NCBI GenBank assembly: GCA_018367495.1
Contig: JAGZGB010000008.1
Location: 1 to 36,258, forward strand
Direction of reading: 5' to 3'
Length of the DNA: 36,258 bases
From: Veillonella sp.
Lineage (GTDB): Bacteria; Bacillota_C; Negativicutes; Veillonellales; Veillonellaceae
Under the pieces are notes generated by a model, which did no database searches, was not told the DNA's origin, and was given only the letters and a program-made list of their open reading frames with translations. Position numbers and translations under genes: made by a program. Positions 1 through 7,889 of this stretch are shown here, piece by piece (the stretch's first letter is position 1; each line of letters starts with the position of its first letter).

Positions 1-90
1 TGTGCCGGAAGAGCATCCGCTGATGATTCGATCACTCTTCACCTCGTCTACCCTAACGACTGCCTTCGCGGGTACTTGCGCTATTCGCCT
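1..90 (-). ncRNA. glmS ribozyme/riboswitch (partial, 3' end beyond window edge)
   Basis: On the minus strand this reads AUAGCGCAAG, then a GACGAGG segment, then GAUCGAAU, GCGGAUGC and CCGGC in the order of the GlcN6P-activated glmS ribozyme. The self-cleavage site would be between A82 and G81. UACCC/GGGUA can form P1 and GAAGAG/CUCUUC a P2-type helix around the core. The family usually has GCGCC after the cleavage site; here it is GCGCA, one deviation. The RNA is cut at position 1, so the 3' pseudoknot and the glmS gene must lie to the left. The promoter at 162-191 and glmM further upstream on the same strand fit a glm cluster. The open frame read on the plus strand over this stretch has no ribosome-binding site and is not a gene. 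Confidence 0.88.
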
Positions 91-161
91 TTACGAATTC
101 GGACTTCCTTTCTATGATATACGGCAGAATGAGTACAAATATAAATTATGTACTAAGCTAT

Positions 162-191
162 ATTATACTAAAAAAATCGATAAGATGTAAA
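162..191 (-). promoter_or_regulatory. Probable promoter of the glmS ribozyme transcript
   Basis: On the minus strand TTTACA (191-186) and TATAAT (167-162) are separated by 18 bp, a good sigma-A-type pair. Transcription would start near 155, giving a leader of about 70 nt before the ribozyme cleavage site at 82/81. glmS would therefore be transcribed independently of glmM. Confidence 0.65.
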
Positions 192-344
192 TATTTCCAC
201 TTATTCAAAGCTATAAAAAATGATTTTTTCTATATTTCACGATATTTTCATTGTAAGAAATTATACTTCAATCAATCTAAATTTTATGCAATTAGATTTT
301 GTTATTTTTAAATTCATATGTATATAATTTGGGAGAGACGAATT

Positions 345-1802
345 ATGACAAAAACAATGATTAATAATAAAAAACAGAAAAAACATAAAAATACAATGAA
401 GTACAGAAAATTGCGTCGTTGGGTGCTTCCTGCAGTATTAGGTGCAGCCCTTTCTACTTTGGCAATGCTTCCAACCTTTGCAGCAGAAGCACAAACTAAT
501 GCTAACGCAGCCACTGTAACTACAACAAAACAAGCTACAACAGTACCATCTACACAAGAAAACACTCCACAAAACAGTGCTCCACATAGCAAACCGCCTA
601 TAGGTCAACCAACAACAGGGTCGCCTAATGGAGCACCGCCTAATCATATGGCACCACAAGTTGAAGTAAATCCAACTACTTTCACAGGCACAACTGTGGT
701 AACCGAAAGCAAATCTATGGCTCATGAATTGATCACCAATACAACTGCTGACCAAAATGCTTTTATCAGTAAAAACAAAGCGGTCGTAAATATTGAAAAT
801 AGTGTATTCGACAAAACGGGAAATACTACAAATGATGACAATAGTAATTTTCATGGCCAAAACGCAGTAGTCCTCGGTATCGACGACAGTCAAATTAACA
901 TTAAAGGTAGCAATATTACATCTAACGCTAATGGATCAAATGCAATCTTTGCCACTGGTGAAGGCTCTATTATCAATGTAGAGAATACTAATATTCACAC
1001 TAAAAATGATTCTTCTCGTGGTCTAGATGCTACCTATAAAGGCACTGTAAATGGTAAAAACCTAACTATTACCACTGAAGGCGCTCATTCTGCTACACTT
1101 GCTACAGACCGTGGAGAAGGCACTATTACTGTAGAAGCAGCTAAACTAACAACCTCTGGCGCAGGCAGTCCTATTATCTACTCAACGGGTAATATTACGG
1201 CTAATAACATCAACGGTGTAGCTAACAACAGTGAAATTGGTGTCGTTGAAGGTAAGAACTCTATTACCCTTACAAATTCCAATGTAATAGGCTACAAAGA
1301 CAATGGCTTTATGCTCTACCAAAGCTTCTCTGGTGATGCTGAAAGCGGTGTTGCACGCCTTAAAGCAGAAAATAACACCCTCACCACACACTCCACAGGT
1401 GCGTTTATCTATGTTAACAACACCACTGCTGAAGTAAATTTGTCTAACAATGCTATTTCCATGCCTAATACCACTACTCTCGTGAAAGCAGCAGCTGACT
1501 CTCGTTGGGGCAAGGCTGGTGAAAACGGAGGTCATCTCACACTCCGCACCTCTAACCAAGAACTAAGTGGTAACATCGTGGCTGACTCCATCAGTACTGT
1601 TGCACTAGACATGACAAATGGCTCTAGCCTTGTGGGAGCTATCAATACCGACAATACAGCTAAAGAAGTAACTGTGAAACTCAGCAAAGACTCCACATGG
1701 ACACTCACTGGTGACAGCTATGTAAAATCTTTAACTAACGAAGACACAACAGGCAATAACATTCACTTGAATGGATATAAACTAGTTGTAGCTGATAAAT
1801 AA
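345..1802 (+). CDS. Secreted right-handed beta-helix protein (adhesin/autotransporter-passenger-like, no barrel)
   Basis: A 485-residue exported protein. The start at 345 has GGGAGAG seven bases upstream; an earlier in-frame ATG at 318 lacks one. The N-terminus has a long, very basic stretch followed by a hydrophobic segment ending near TFAAEA, an extended signal peptide with cleavage around residues 45-47. A Pro/Thr/Gln/Asn-rich linker follows (about 48-105). The rest is Asn/Thr/Ser-rich short beta-strand repeats (for example INIKGSNIT, INVENTNIHT), typical of a right-handed beta-helix. The C-terminus (GYKLVVADK) resembles the end of a passenger domain, but there is no outer-membrane beta-barrel, LPXTG or S-layer domain. 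It is therefore either released, surface-held by a partner, or a truncated passenger. A strong terminator follows at once. It stands alone, opposite in direction to glmM and the glmS ribozyme. An adhesion role is inference. Confidence 0.75.
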   Translation: MTKTMINNKKQKKHKNTMKYRKLRRWVLPAVLGAALSTLAMLPTFAAEAQTNANAATVTTTKQATTVPSTQENTPQNSAPHSKPPIGQPTTGSPNGAPPNHMAPQVEVNPTTFTGTTVVTESKSMAHELITNTTADQNAFISKNKAVVNIENSVFDKTGNTTNDDNSNFHGQNAVVLGIDDSQINIKGSNITSNANGSNAIFATGEGSIINVENTNIHTKNDSSRGLDATYKGTVNGKNLTITTEGAHSATLATDRGEGTITVEAAKLTTSGAGSPIIYSTGNITANNINGVANNSEIGVVEGKNSITLTNSNVIGYKDNGFMLYQSFSGDAESGVARLKAENNTLTTHSTGAFIYVNNTTAEVNLSNNAISMPNTTTLVKAAADSRWGKAGENGGHLTLRTSNQELSGNIVADSISTVALDMTNGSSLVGAINTDNTAKEVTVKLSKDSTWTLTGDSYVKSLTNEDTTGNNIHLNGYKLVVADK

Positions 1803-1813
1803 AACTCAGAAAT

Positions 1814-1843
1814 AAAAGAGGCAACGTCGACGTTGCCTCTTTT
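1814..1843. terminator. Bidirectional rho-independent terminator
   Basis: A perfect 13-bp inverted repeat (1814-1826 and 1831-1843) encloses the 4-nt loop TCGA. AAAA leads in and TTTTATTT leads out. It lies 12 bases after the beta-helix gene and could also stop minus-strand transcription. Confidence 0.9.
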
Positions 1844-2220
1844 ATTTCTATGCCGATTCAGAACCATACAAAGCTGCATAAGGTTATATCAAAATTTATC
1901 CTGAGAGTTCATGCATGAATTAGTCTATCAAGTAACAGTCATATATGGGCCATAGTTTTAATACAACTACAGACTTGTAGTTTTCATATTACACTTTAAT
2001 TATTAAACCAATACGATTTAAACTATATAGCTATAATAACATAAATCATGCCCTATGTACGTATTTGCAAAGCACCATCCCATCTCTTAACTATCTAAGA
2101 GATGAATTACATCATCTCTGCTATCAGCCTCTACATATCCGAAATAACTCTTATGAGTAGAAATGACCGCGCAATAGTGACGGTTCCATTCGATAACCAT
2201 CCTAAATAAATATAAAATAA
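1844..2220. other. Non-coding gap with small hairpins
   Basis: There is no credible gene in this AT-rich stretch. Two short perfect hairpins are visible: 1965-1982 (7-bp arms, loop GACT) and 2081-2104 (9-bp arms, 6-nt loop). A 10-bp inverted repeat (2182-2191 with 2313-2322) brackets the long hairpin at 2221-2291. Confidence 0.6.
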
Positions 2221-2291
2221 ATACCCTCCTATATATGTTCCTGCAGCGACTTTACGTAGGACGGAGCAAAGGGACATATATAGGAGGGTAT
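2221..2291 (-). terminator. Long hairpin downstream of glmM, copy 1 of a conserved-core hairpin
   Basis: Perfect 18-bp arms (2221-2238 and 2274-2291), extended by three more pairs including one wobble, enclose a roughly 30-nt head. In the glmM sense the hairpin is followed by TTTATTTTAT, so it probably terminates glmM. The head contains a second small stem (CTTT/AAAG, plus-strand reading), the unpaired motif AGCGA just before it, and GGAGC in its apical loop. The same layout recurs at 35751-35838 with different stem sequences. Confidence 0.75.
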
Positions 2292-2354
2292 ACCTTTAAT
2301 ATAAAAGTTGTAGAATGGAACCAAACGGAATGGTATCAAACTACTCATCAAGAG

Positions 2355-3707
2355 TTATTCCGCAAGTCCTTGTTCTCTACCGATAATATCAGCAATTTCT
2401 TGGCATAGTGCTTGTAGTTCTTCTTGATTAGGACCTTCGGCCATTACGCGAATGAGTGGTTCTGTACCAGATGCACGTACTAGAACGCGCCCTTCATCGC
2501 CAAGTTCACCTTCAGCTGTAACGATGGCAGCTTTGATAATATCATTATCTTCCCAACCTGTTTTTGTAGCAACGCGAACGTTTACTAATACTTGTGGGTA
2601 TTTTGTCATGATGCTAGCGAGCTCAGATAGCGGTTGATTTTTTTCTTTCATAAGAGCCGCCACTTGAACAGCTGTTAACATGCCATCACCAGTTGTATTG
2701 TGATCCAAGAAGATTACGTGACCAGATTGTTCACCACCAACAGAGAGATCATGTTCACGCATGTATTCCAATACATAGCGGTCACCAACAGCAGTGGAGA
2801 CTGTTTTCATACCAAGTTCTTCTGCCGCTTTATGGAACCCAATATTACTCATAACAGTACCAACTACAGTATCGCCTTTAAGTTTGCCTTCTTCTTTTAA
2901 TTTAAGTGCACACAATAGCATAATTTGGTCACCATCGAGAACTTGACCTTTTTCGTCTACCAATAAGCAACGATCCGCATCACCATCGTTAGCGATACCA
3001 AGGTCTGCATTGTGTTGTTGAACAGCTACTTGCAATCCTTCAATATGTGTAGAGCCACAGTGATGGTTAATATTCAAGCCATCTGGATTTACATTGATAT
3101 TGATTACTTTAGCACCAAGGCCAGACAAAATTTCAGGGCCTACACTAGAAGCAGCACCGTTCGCACCATCATAAACTATTGTCAAGCCTTCAAGGGATGT
3201 ATCAATTGTGTGACGCACAAAGTGAGCATAGAAATGTGCCAAATTACTATTGAACTCAATTGTACCGATGCCATCACCCGTAGGGCGTGCCAATTCATTA
3301 TCCGCACTTTGACGAACATATTGTTCTAATTCATCTTCTACTTCATCTGGCAATTTATAGCCATTACCATCAAAGAATTTAATGCCATTATCTGGATATG
3401 GATTGTGAGATGCAGAAATAACAGCACCCGCATCAAATCCTTGTTGACGTACAAGGTATGCTACAGCAGGAGTAGGTATAACACCAGCGATGACAACATT
3501 GCCACCAACAGAGCAAATACCCGCTGCTAATGCACTTTCAAGCATAGAACCGGAAATACGTGTATCGCGACCAATCAAGAATGTAGGATGATCTTTTTCT
3601 TTACCAAAATATGTAGCCGCAGCACGGCCTAAATGATAGGCTAATTCAGGTGTTAAAAATTCATTAACAACACCACGTACACCATCTGTACCAAATAAAC
3701 GAGCCAT
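2355..3707 (-). CDS. glmM: Phosphoglucosamine mutase GlmM
   Basis: A 450-residue, full-length member of the phosphohexomutase family. It interconverts glucosamine-6-phosphate and glucosamine-1-phosphate, feeding UDP-GlcNAc for peptidoglycan and LPS. The N-terminus is ARLFGTDGVRG. The phosphoserine loop is SASHNP (Ser100), the metal loop is DGDADR, and the C-terminal phosphate-binding segment is VRASGTEPLIRVM. GAGGAGG lies 7 bases before the ATG. It follows cdaA, cdaR and the COG2509 gene in the same direction, but has its own likely promoter at 3766-3774 and a terminator at 2221-2291. The glmS ribozyme next on this strand supplies its substrate-forming partner. In other Firmicutes GlmM binds and inhibits CdaA; the synteny fits, but the interaction is not visible here. 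Confidence 0.97.
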   Translation of the reverse strand: MARLFGTDGVRGVVNEFLTPELAYHLGRAAATYFGKEKDHPTFLIGRDTRISGSMLESALAAGICSVGGNVVIAGVIPTPAVAYLVRQQGFDAGAVISASHNPYPDNGIKFFDGNGYKLPDEVEDELEQYVRQSADNELARPTGDGIGTIEFNSNLAHFYAHFVRHTIDTSLEGLTIVYDGANGAASSVGPEILSGLGAKVININVNPDGLNINHHCGSTHIEGLQVAVQQHNADLGIANDGDADRCLLVDEKGQVLDGDQIMLLCALKLKEEGKLKGDTVVGTVMSNIGFHKAAEELGMKTVSTAVGDRYVLEYMREHDLSVGGEQSGHVIFLDHNTTGDGMLTAVQVAALMKEKNQPLSELASIMTKYPQVLVNVRVATKTGWEDNDIIKAAIVTAEGELGDEGRVLVRASGTEPLIRVMAEGPNQEELQALCQEIADIIGREQGLAE

Positions 3708-3765
3708 AATTATCCTCCTCTAGGGATTGTGAAAATCACAAGTCCTCATATATTTACTGTTGTGT

Positions 3766-3774
3766 ATTATATCA
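3766..3774 (-). promoter_or_regulatory. Likely extended -10 promoter for glmM
   Basis: On the minus strand TGATATAAT (3774-3766) is an extended -10 element, about 55 bases before the glmM start. No good -35 hexamer precedes it. A small stem (TTGTGA/TCACAA, about 3724-3745) can form in the leader just ahead of the ribosome-binding site. Confidence 0.5.
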
Positions 3775-3876
3775 CAATATATACACCACTCATATAGACA
3801 CTATATAGATATACTATTTTACAGTACCAATATGAACTTATACTGTAGTTTTCTTTACAATATATTCTACTACCAA

Positions 3877-5475
3877 CTAGTTAGGTTTTGCATATTTTGC
3901 CATACATAAGATAGCAGTTTCCGCTCCATCAAGGGCGGCACTCATAATGCCACCTGCATAGCCAGCCCCTTCCCCCATAGGATAAAATCCACCTACAGTC
4001 GGAGAAATACGATCTTCATTACGTCCCATCCGAAGCGGGGCAGAGGTGCGTGTTTCAACCCCTGTCATACACACCGATGGATCATCAAATCCATGAATGC
4101 GTCGTCCCCAATATGGCAATGCCCGTTCTAATACAGACGTTACGAATGGTGGTAAGCAATCATGTAAATCGCAATTGACCACACCCGGTTCATAGCTATA
4201 TGTGCTATCCTGTACGCTTGGCGCTTGTGAAAGCCCCAAAAACTGACCTACAGTCTGAGCAGGTGCATGGAAGTTAGAACCGCCTAACTCATAAGCTTTA
4301 CGCTCCCATTCACGTTGGAAAGCAACGCCATCGAGTGGATGTGAACCAAAGTCATCAGGACCTACATTAACTACGATAGCACTGTTTGCAACACCACTAT
4401 CACGAGCAAATAAACTCATGCCATTGACAACCACCCCTCCATTTTCAGAGGCAGATGCTACAACTTGACCACCGGGGCACATACAGAAGCTATACGCTGT
4501 ACGTCCTGTTTCCTTATCATGAAACACAAGGGAGTATTCCGCTGCACCAAGGCCCAAGCTAGATGGTTCTACACCATATTGGGACTCATCAATGACAGCT
4601 TGGTCATGCTCGATACGAACGCCAATGGCAAATGGTTTCGCCGTCATTTCTACATTGCGTTTATGTAACATTTCATACGTATCACGTGCACTATGGCCTA
4701 CACCAGAAAGTACAACTGTCGTATCAATGCGTTCGTTACCATTCACTTCAACACCTACGATGTGGTCGTTTTCAATAAACAAATCAGTTACTTTTGCACC
4801 AAAGTGAACTTCTCCACCCCATTCGATGATACGTTCACGCATAGCTTTTACCATATTCCGTAACTTATCTGTACCTACGTGAGGTTTATGTTTATATAAT
4901 ATTTCCTCAGGAGCGCCGAACTCTACAAAATATTTGGAGATTTCATGCAATCTTGGATGTGTAACGCGGGTTGTCAGTTTGCCATCAGAGAAGGTACCTG
5001 CACCTCCCTCGCCAAATTGTACGTTAGATTCAGGCTTAAATACGCCCTCTTTCCAAAACGTTTCTACATCTTGGCTACGAGTATCAACGTCTTGACCTCG
5101 TTCAAGAACGATTGGACGGTACCCTTCACGAGCTAGATAAAAGGCCGCTAGCATACCTGCTGGTCCAAAGCCCATCACTACAGGACGATGTGCTAAAGGC
5201 ACATTACCATGAATAATAGGTTCTGGATCTTCTGGGGTAAATACAGATACGTCCTTTTGTTTACCTAGTTTTTTCATAATTTGAGCTTCTTTATGAACCT
5301 CAGCAAACAAGGTATACACAAATACAATATTAGGTTTTTTACGAGCATCTACAGCGCGTCGCACAACGTGAATTGTTTCAATGGCACCACGTAACTGAGG
5401 ATACTTATTTTCTACAATATCTTTAATATCCGACTTGACCGTAACGGCCACGCGGAGATTTATTATTCTAATCAT
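3877..5475 (-). CDS. COG2509-type FAD-dependent oxidoreductase
   Basis: A 532-residue flavoprotein resembling the uncharacterised FAD-dependent dehydrogenases of COG2509. The first 90 or so residues form a small basic N-terminal domain (MIRIINLRVAV onward). The dinucleotide-binding glycine motif GFGPAGMLAA starts near residue 103 and is followed by the FAD acidic residue in VLERG. Further family-like segments are QFGEGGAGTFSDGKL, GVGHSARDT, CMCPGGQVV and a C-terminal GEGAGYAGGI that closes the FAD site. AAGGA precedes the ATG. The substrate is unknown. Genes of this family often sit between cdaR and glmM in Clostridia and Negativicutes, as here, which suggests a conserved but unexplained link to cell-envelope synthesis. 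A terminator at 5641-5680 separates it from cdaR. Confidence 0.85.
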   Translation of the reverse strand: MIRIINLRVAVTVKSDIKDIVENKYPQLRGAIETIHVVRRAVDARKKPNIVFVYTLFAEVHKEAQIMKKLGKQKDVSVFTPEDPEPIIHGNVPLAHRPVVMGFGPAGMLAAFYLAREGYRPIVLERGQDVDTRSQDVETFWKEGVFKPESNVQFGEGGAGTFSDGKLTTRVTHPRLHEISKYFVEFGAPEEILYKHKPHVGTDKLRNMVKAMRERIIEWGGEVHFGAKVTDLFIENDHIVGVEVNGNERIDTTVVLSGVGHSARDTYEMLHKRNVEMTAKPFAIGVRIEHDQAVIDESQYGVEPSSLGLGAAEYSLVFHDKETGRTAYSFCMCPGGQVVASASENGGVVVNGMSLFARDSGVANSAIVVNVGPDDFGSHPLDGVAFQREWERKAYELGGSNFHAPAQTVGQFLGLSQAPSVQDSTYSYEPGVVNCDLHDCLPPFVTSVLERALPYWGRRIHGFDDPSVCMTGVETRTSAPLRMGRNEDRISPTVGGFYPMGEGAGYAGGIMSAALDGAETAILCMAKYAKPN

Positions 5476-5640
5476 ATCTTTCCTTATTTAAACTATCCTT
5501 TTCGGTTAGCAAAGGTCTTTATTATTTGACCTAAATCCTTCAAATTTAACCTACCAGAAATTAGTTATACAATATTATTATACAATATTACTGTAAAAGC
5601 TAATACATAATAAACAGAGATCTCTATAAAGCATTAAAAT

Positions 5641-5680
5641 AGACCCTAATAGAGTTGAATCTTATCCTCTATTAGGGTCT
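5641..5680 (-). terminator. Terminator of the cdaA-cdaR transcript
   Basis: Perfect 14-bp arms (5641-5654 and 5667-5680) with a 12-nt loop. In the minus direction ATTTTAAT follows, and in the plus direction TTATTTAT. It lies 67 bases after the cdaR stop. A perfect 13-bp tandem duplication (5565-5577, 5578-5590) sits between it and the start of the next gene. Confidence 0.8.
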
Positions 5681-5747
5681 TATTTATAATTTAGGTCCAT
5701 AGGTAATAACAATTTGAGAAATCGCTATTACGCCTCTAATCTATGAG

Positions 5748-6668
5748 CTAGGTAGACTTCTTTTGTATATCAACCTTAACATGTACCGTCGTTGTATTAC
5801 TATTAACACCACTTGGTAATACTAAGTTGTAATTACCTTGAATACTCTTAGTAGTACCAGTAAGATCCACTGGTTCAGTTTGAATTTCCGTAACAGAATC
5901 AATCATTTCTTCTCGACCTGTCACAGTTAACTGGGTTGGTGTAACAGATACGGCCTTAACCTCATACCCATCTAATACCTTTCCAACAGTTGGCACGGTA
6001 ATAGGAACAGCTTTGTCTTTACGCAATAAATTTAATTCATATTGCGCCTGTCCTTGGTTTGGATTGATATGAACATCTAATACATTACCAGATATATCCC
6101 AAGCTTCTAACGTACTGACAGCACTAAAGTTCTTAGTTTGGCCAGCAATATTAACTTTCATAACCACCTTATTTACGGCATTAACAAGCTGTTTACGTCC
6201 AGATACAGTTACCTCTTTCGGTACAACGGTTACTGACTTGAGAGCAATATCATCCGAGAATTTACCAATTGGAACAATTTCAACCGGTATTTTTCGCTCT
6301 GCATATTCATCTACATTGATTGTAATAGTATCAGGCTTAATCTCCACAAGACTCATACCTGATGGTGGCTTAAATCCTATGGTTACATTATTTTGTCCTG
6401 GCTTCACACCAGATGCATCGATATAAGCACGAAGATTGTCTGCTTTCATAGAAATAATCGTATCACGTGGACCAGATAATACGATGCGTACAGTATCTGG
6501 CGCATCCTCTATGATGTAATTATCCTTAAGATTTTGAACCTGAACAGGTATTGTATACGTTACCTCCATCACAGGATTCTGATCTCTCATAATAAAGAAC
6601 CACATAACAATGGCTGCTAGTAAGGATAATAACTTAGCTGGCCAATTACGTTTCAAATGTATCATCAT
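5748..6668 (-). CDS. cdaR: CdaA regulatory protein CdaR (YbbR-domain protein)
   Basis: A 306-residue membrane-anchored protein. One N-terminal membrane helix (about residues 7-26, PAKLLSLLAAIVMWFFIM) is followed by repeated YbbR domains outside the membrane. The repeats are seen as recurring units such as KIPVEIVPIGKF, AVPITVPTVGKV and VTVSGRKQLVNAV / LTVTGREEMIDSV. The start is the ATG at 6668, which overlaps the cdaA stop as ATGA with a G-rich stretch upstream. An in-frame ATG at 6689 is less likely. In Firmicutes CdaR binds CdaA and modulates c-di-AMP synthesis. The 4-bp overlap implies translational coupling. Confidence 0.93.
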   Translation of the reverse strand: MMIHLKRNWPAKLLSLLAAIVMWFFIMRDQNPVMEVTYTIPVQVQNLKDNYIIEDAPDTVRIVLSGPRDTIISMKADNLRAYIDASGVKPGQNNVTIGFKPPSGMSLVEIKPDTITINVDEYAERKIPVEIVPIGKFSDDIALKSVTVVPKEVTVSGRKQLVNAVNKVVMKVNIAGQTKNFSAVSTLEAWDISGNVLDVHINPNQGQAQYELNLLRKDKAVPITVPTVGKVLDGYEVKAVSVTPTQLTVTGREEMIDSVTEIQTEPVDLTGTTKSIQGNYNLVLPSGVNSNTTTVHVKVDIQKKST

Positions 6669-7477
6669 TTTTTCGCCCCCCATTTCCACATACTAGTAAT
6701 GGTTTGACGAGGACGTTCCATAAACGTGCGCAACGCTTCTTTAATTTGGTCTTCCGGTAAATGGCGATAAATATGACCGCCATAGGTATACGAAATGGTT
6801 CCTGTTTCCTCACTGACAACAACAACAACAGCGTCCGTTTGTTCAGATAAGCCAATCGCTGCACGGTGACGCGTACCAAGTTCAGTACTCAATGTGCGAT
6901 CTTCAGTTAGCGGCAACAAACAACCAGCCGCACGAATTCGGCCATCACGAATAATTAGCGCGCCATCATGAAGCGGTGTACTAGGAACGAAAATATTTTT
7001 AATCAATTCACGACTTAGCACCGCATCAATTAAAATACCTGTATCAACGAAGTCATTGAGACCGACTTCACGTTCAAATACGATAAGTGCCCCTGTGTGC
7101 TCACGGGACATAACACGAGCCGCCGCCATCACTTCATTGATGGCCATGTCCATTTCCTCTTCATTAACATTCTGTGCTTTACTGAAAATTCGACCACGGC
7201 CCAATTGTTCTAAAGCACGCCGCAATTCCGGCTGAAATACTACCGGCAACGCAAAGAGAAGAACGGTCATACTTTGTTGCAAAATCCAATTAATAACATA
7301 TAGATTTAGTAAATGACTCAATAAATTTAGAATGGCTAACATCACGAGGCCTTTTAAAAGAGAAACGGCTCGTGTATCTTTAAGCAATTTATATAAATAA
7401 TATATACCTACAGCAACAATTAAGATATCCGCGATATCAAGAAGCCTAAAGGTATGTATAAGTGCGTCAATATGCAT
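6665..7477 (-). CDS. cdaA: Diadenylate cyclase CdaA
   Basis: A 270-residue membrane enzyme that condenses two ATP into c-di-AMP. Three hydrophobic helices occupy about residues 15-80. The cytoplasmic DAC domain follows, with the signature DGA at 171-173 (HDGALIIRDGRI) and RHR at 203-205 (GTRHRAAIGLSE). Length and layout match CdaA (DacA) rather than DisA. AAGGAG lies 8 bases before the ATG. It is the first gene of a two-gene unit with cdaR; the upstream terminator at 7502-7535 insulates it from the molybdenum operon. Confidence 0.96.
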   Translation of the reverse strand: MHIDALIHTFRLLDIADILIVAVGIYYLYKLLKDTRAVSLLKGLVMLAILNLLSHLLNLYVINWILQQSMTVLLFALPVVFQPELRRALEQLGRGRIFSKAQNVNEEEMDMAINEVMAAARVMSREHTGALIVFEREVGLNDFVDTGILIDAVLSRELIKNIFVPSTPLHDGALIIRDGRIRAAGCLLPLTEDRTLSTELGTRHRAAIGLSEQTDAVVVVVSEETGTISYTYGGHIYRHLPEDQIKEALRTFMERPRQTITSMWKWGAKK

Positions 7478-7501
7478 AAAAAAAGCTCCTTATACAAAAT
7501 A

Positions 7502-7535
7502 ATAAGGTGCAGCCAACTACTTGACTGCACCTTAT
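7502..7535 (-). terminator. Terminator of the molybdenum hydroxylase operon
   Basis: Perfect 11-bp arms (7502-7512, 7525-7535) with a 12-nt loop, followed on the minus strand by TTATTTT. It lies 40 bases after the last gene of the operon and ahead of cdaA. Confidence 0.8.
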
Positions 7536-7574
7536 ATTTTAACTCATTTTAAAAGCACTGTAAATTTAATATAC

Positions 7575-7889
7575 TTAGATGTTTTGTGTTTCAATCCACA
7601 CATCCATCTGTCCACCACACACCATACCTTCTTTTACAGCTACATCGTCATCTAAAAGAACTTCGATACGACGATGTGATTCTTTTTTATTCAAGGAATC
7701 AACAGCGCTTAGCCGAATCTCATTTTCAGCACGACCTCCACCGATAGTACCAAAGATAGATCCATCGGGGAATACTACCATAGATGTACCAGCCTTACGC
7801 GGTGTAGAACCACGGGTAAATAAAATAGTAGCTACAGCTAGTGTTTCATTTTTACGAGCACTTAAATATTCAATAAACTCACGATTCAT
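7575..7889 (-). CDS. Stand-alone XdhC/CoxI-domain protein
   Basis: A 104-residue protein that is essentially only the N-terminal XdhC_CoxI domain of XdhC-family maturation factors. It contains VATILFTRGSTPRKAGTSMV, FGTIGGGRAENE and a final GMVCGGQMDVWIE with the conserved Cys-Gly-Gly. XdhC proteins bind molybdenum cofactor, help sulfurate it and insert it into hydroxylases. The usual Rossmann half is missing here but is encoded in the preceding gene, which overlaps by 11 bases. The two products may act together as a split XdhC. It is the last gene of the hydroxylase operon. Confidence 0.85.
   Translation of the reverse strand: MNREFIEYLSARKNETLAVATILFTRGSTPRKAGTSMVVFPDGSIFGTIGGGRAENEIRLSAVDSLNKKESHRRIEVLLDDDVAVKEGMVCGGQMDVWIETQNI

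Noticed and set aside
2..190. Plus-strand open frame of 62 codons at the window start
   Set aside because: It lies over the minus-strand glmS ribozyme and its promoter, has no ribosome-binding site, and its composition is explained by the structured RNA.
438..1559. Antisense open frames under the beta-helix gene
   Set aside because: They have no ribosome-binding sites, and Cys-rich low-complexity products as expected from reading Thr/Asn-rich codons backwards.
3820..3847. 7-bp inverted repeat TACAGTA/TACTGTA upstream of glmM
   Set aside because: Short, AT-rich and without a T tract; not distinguishable from chance as terminator or operator.
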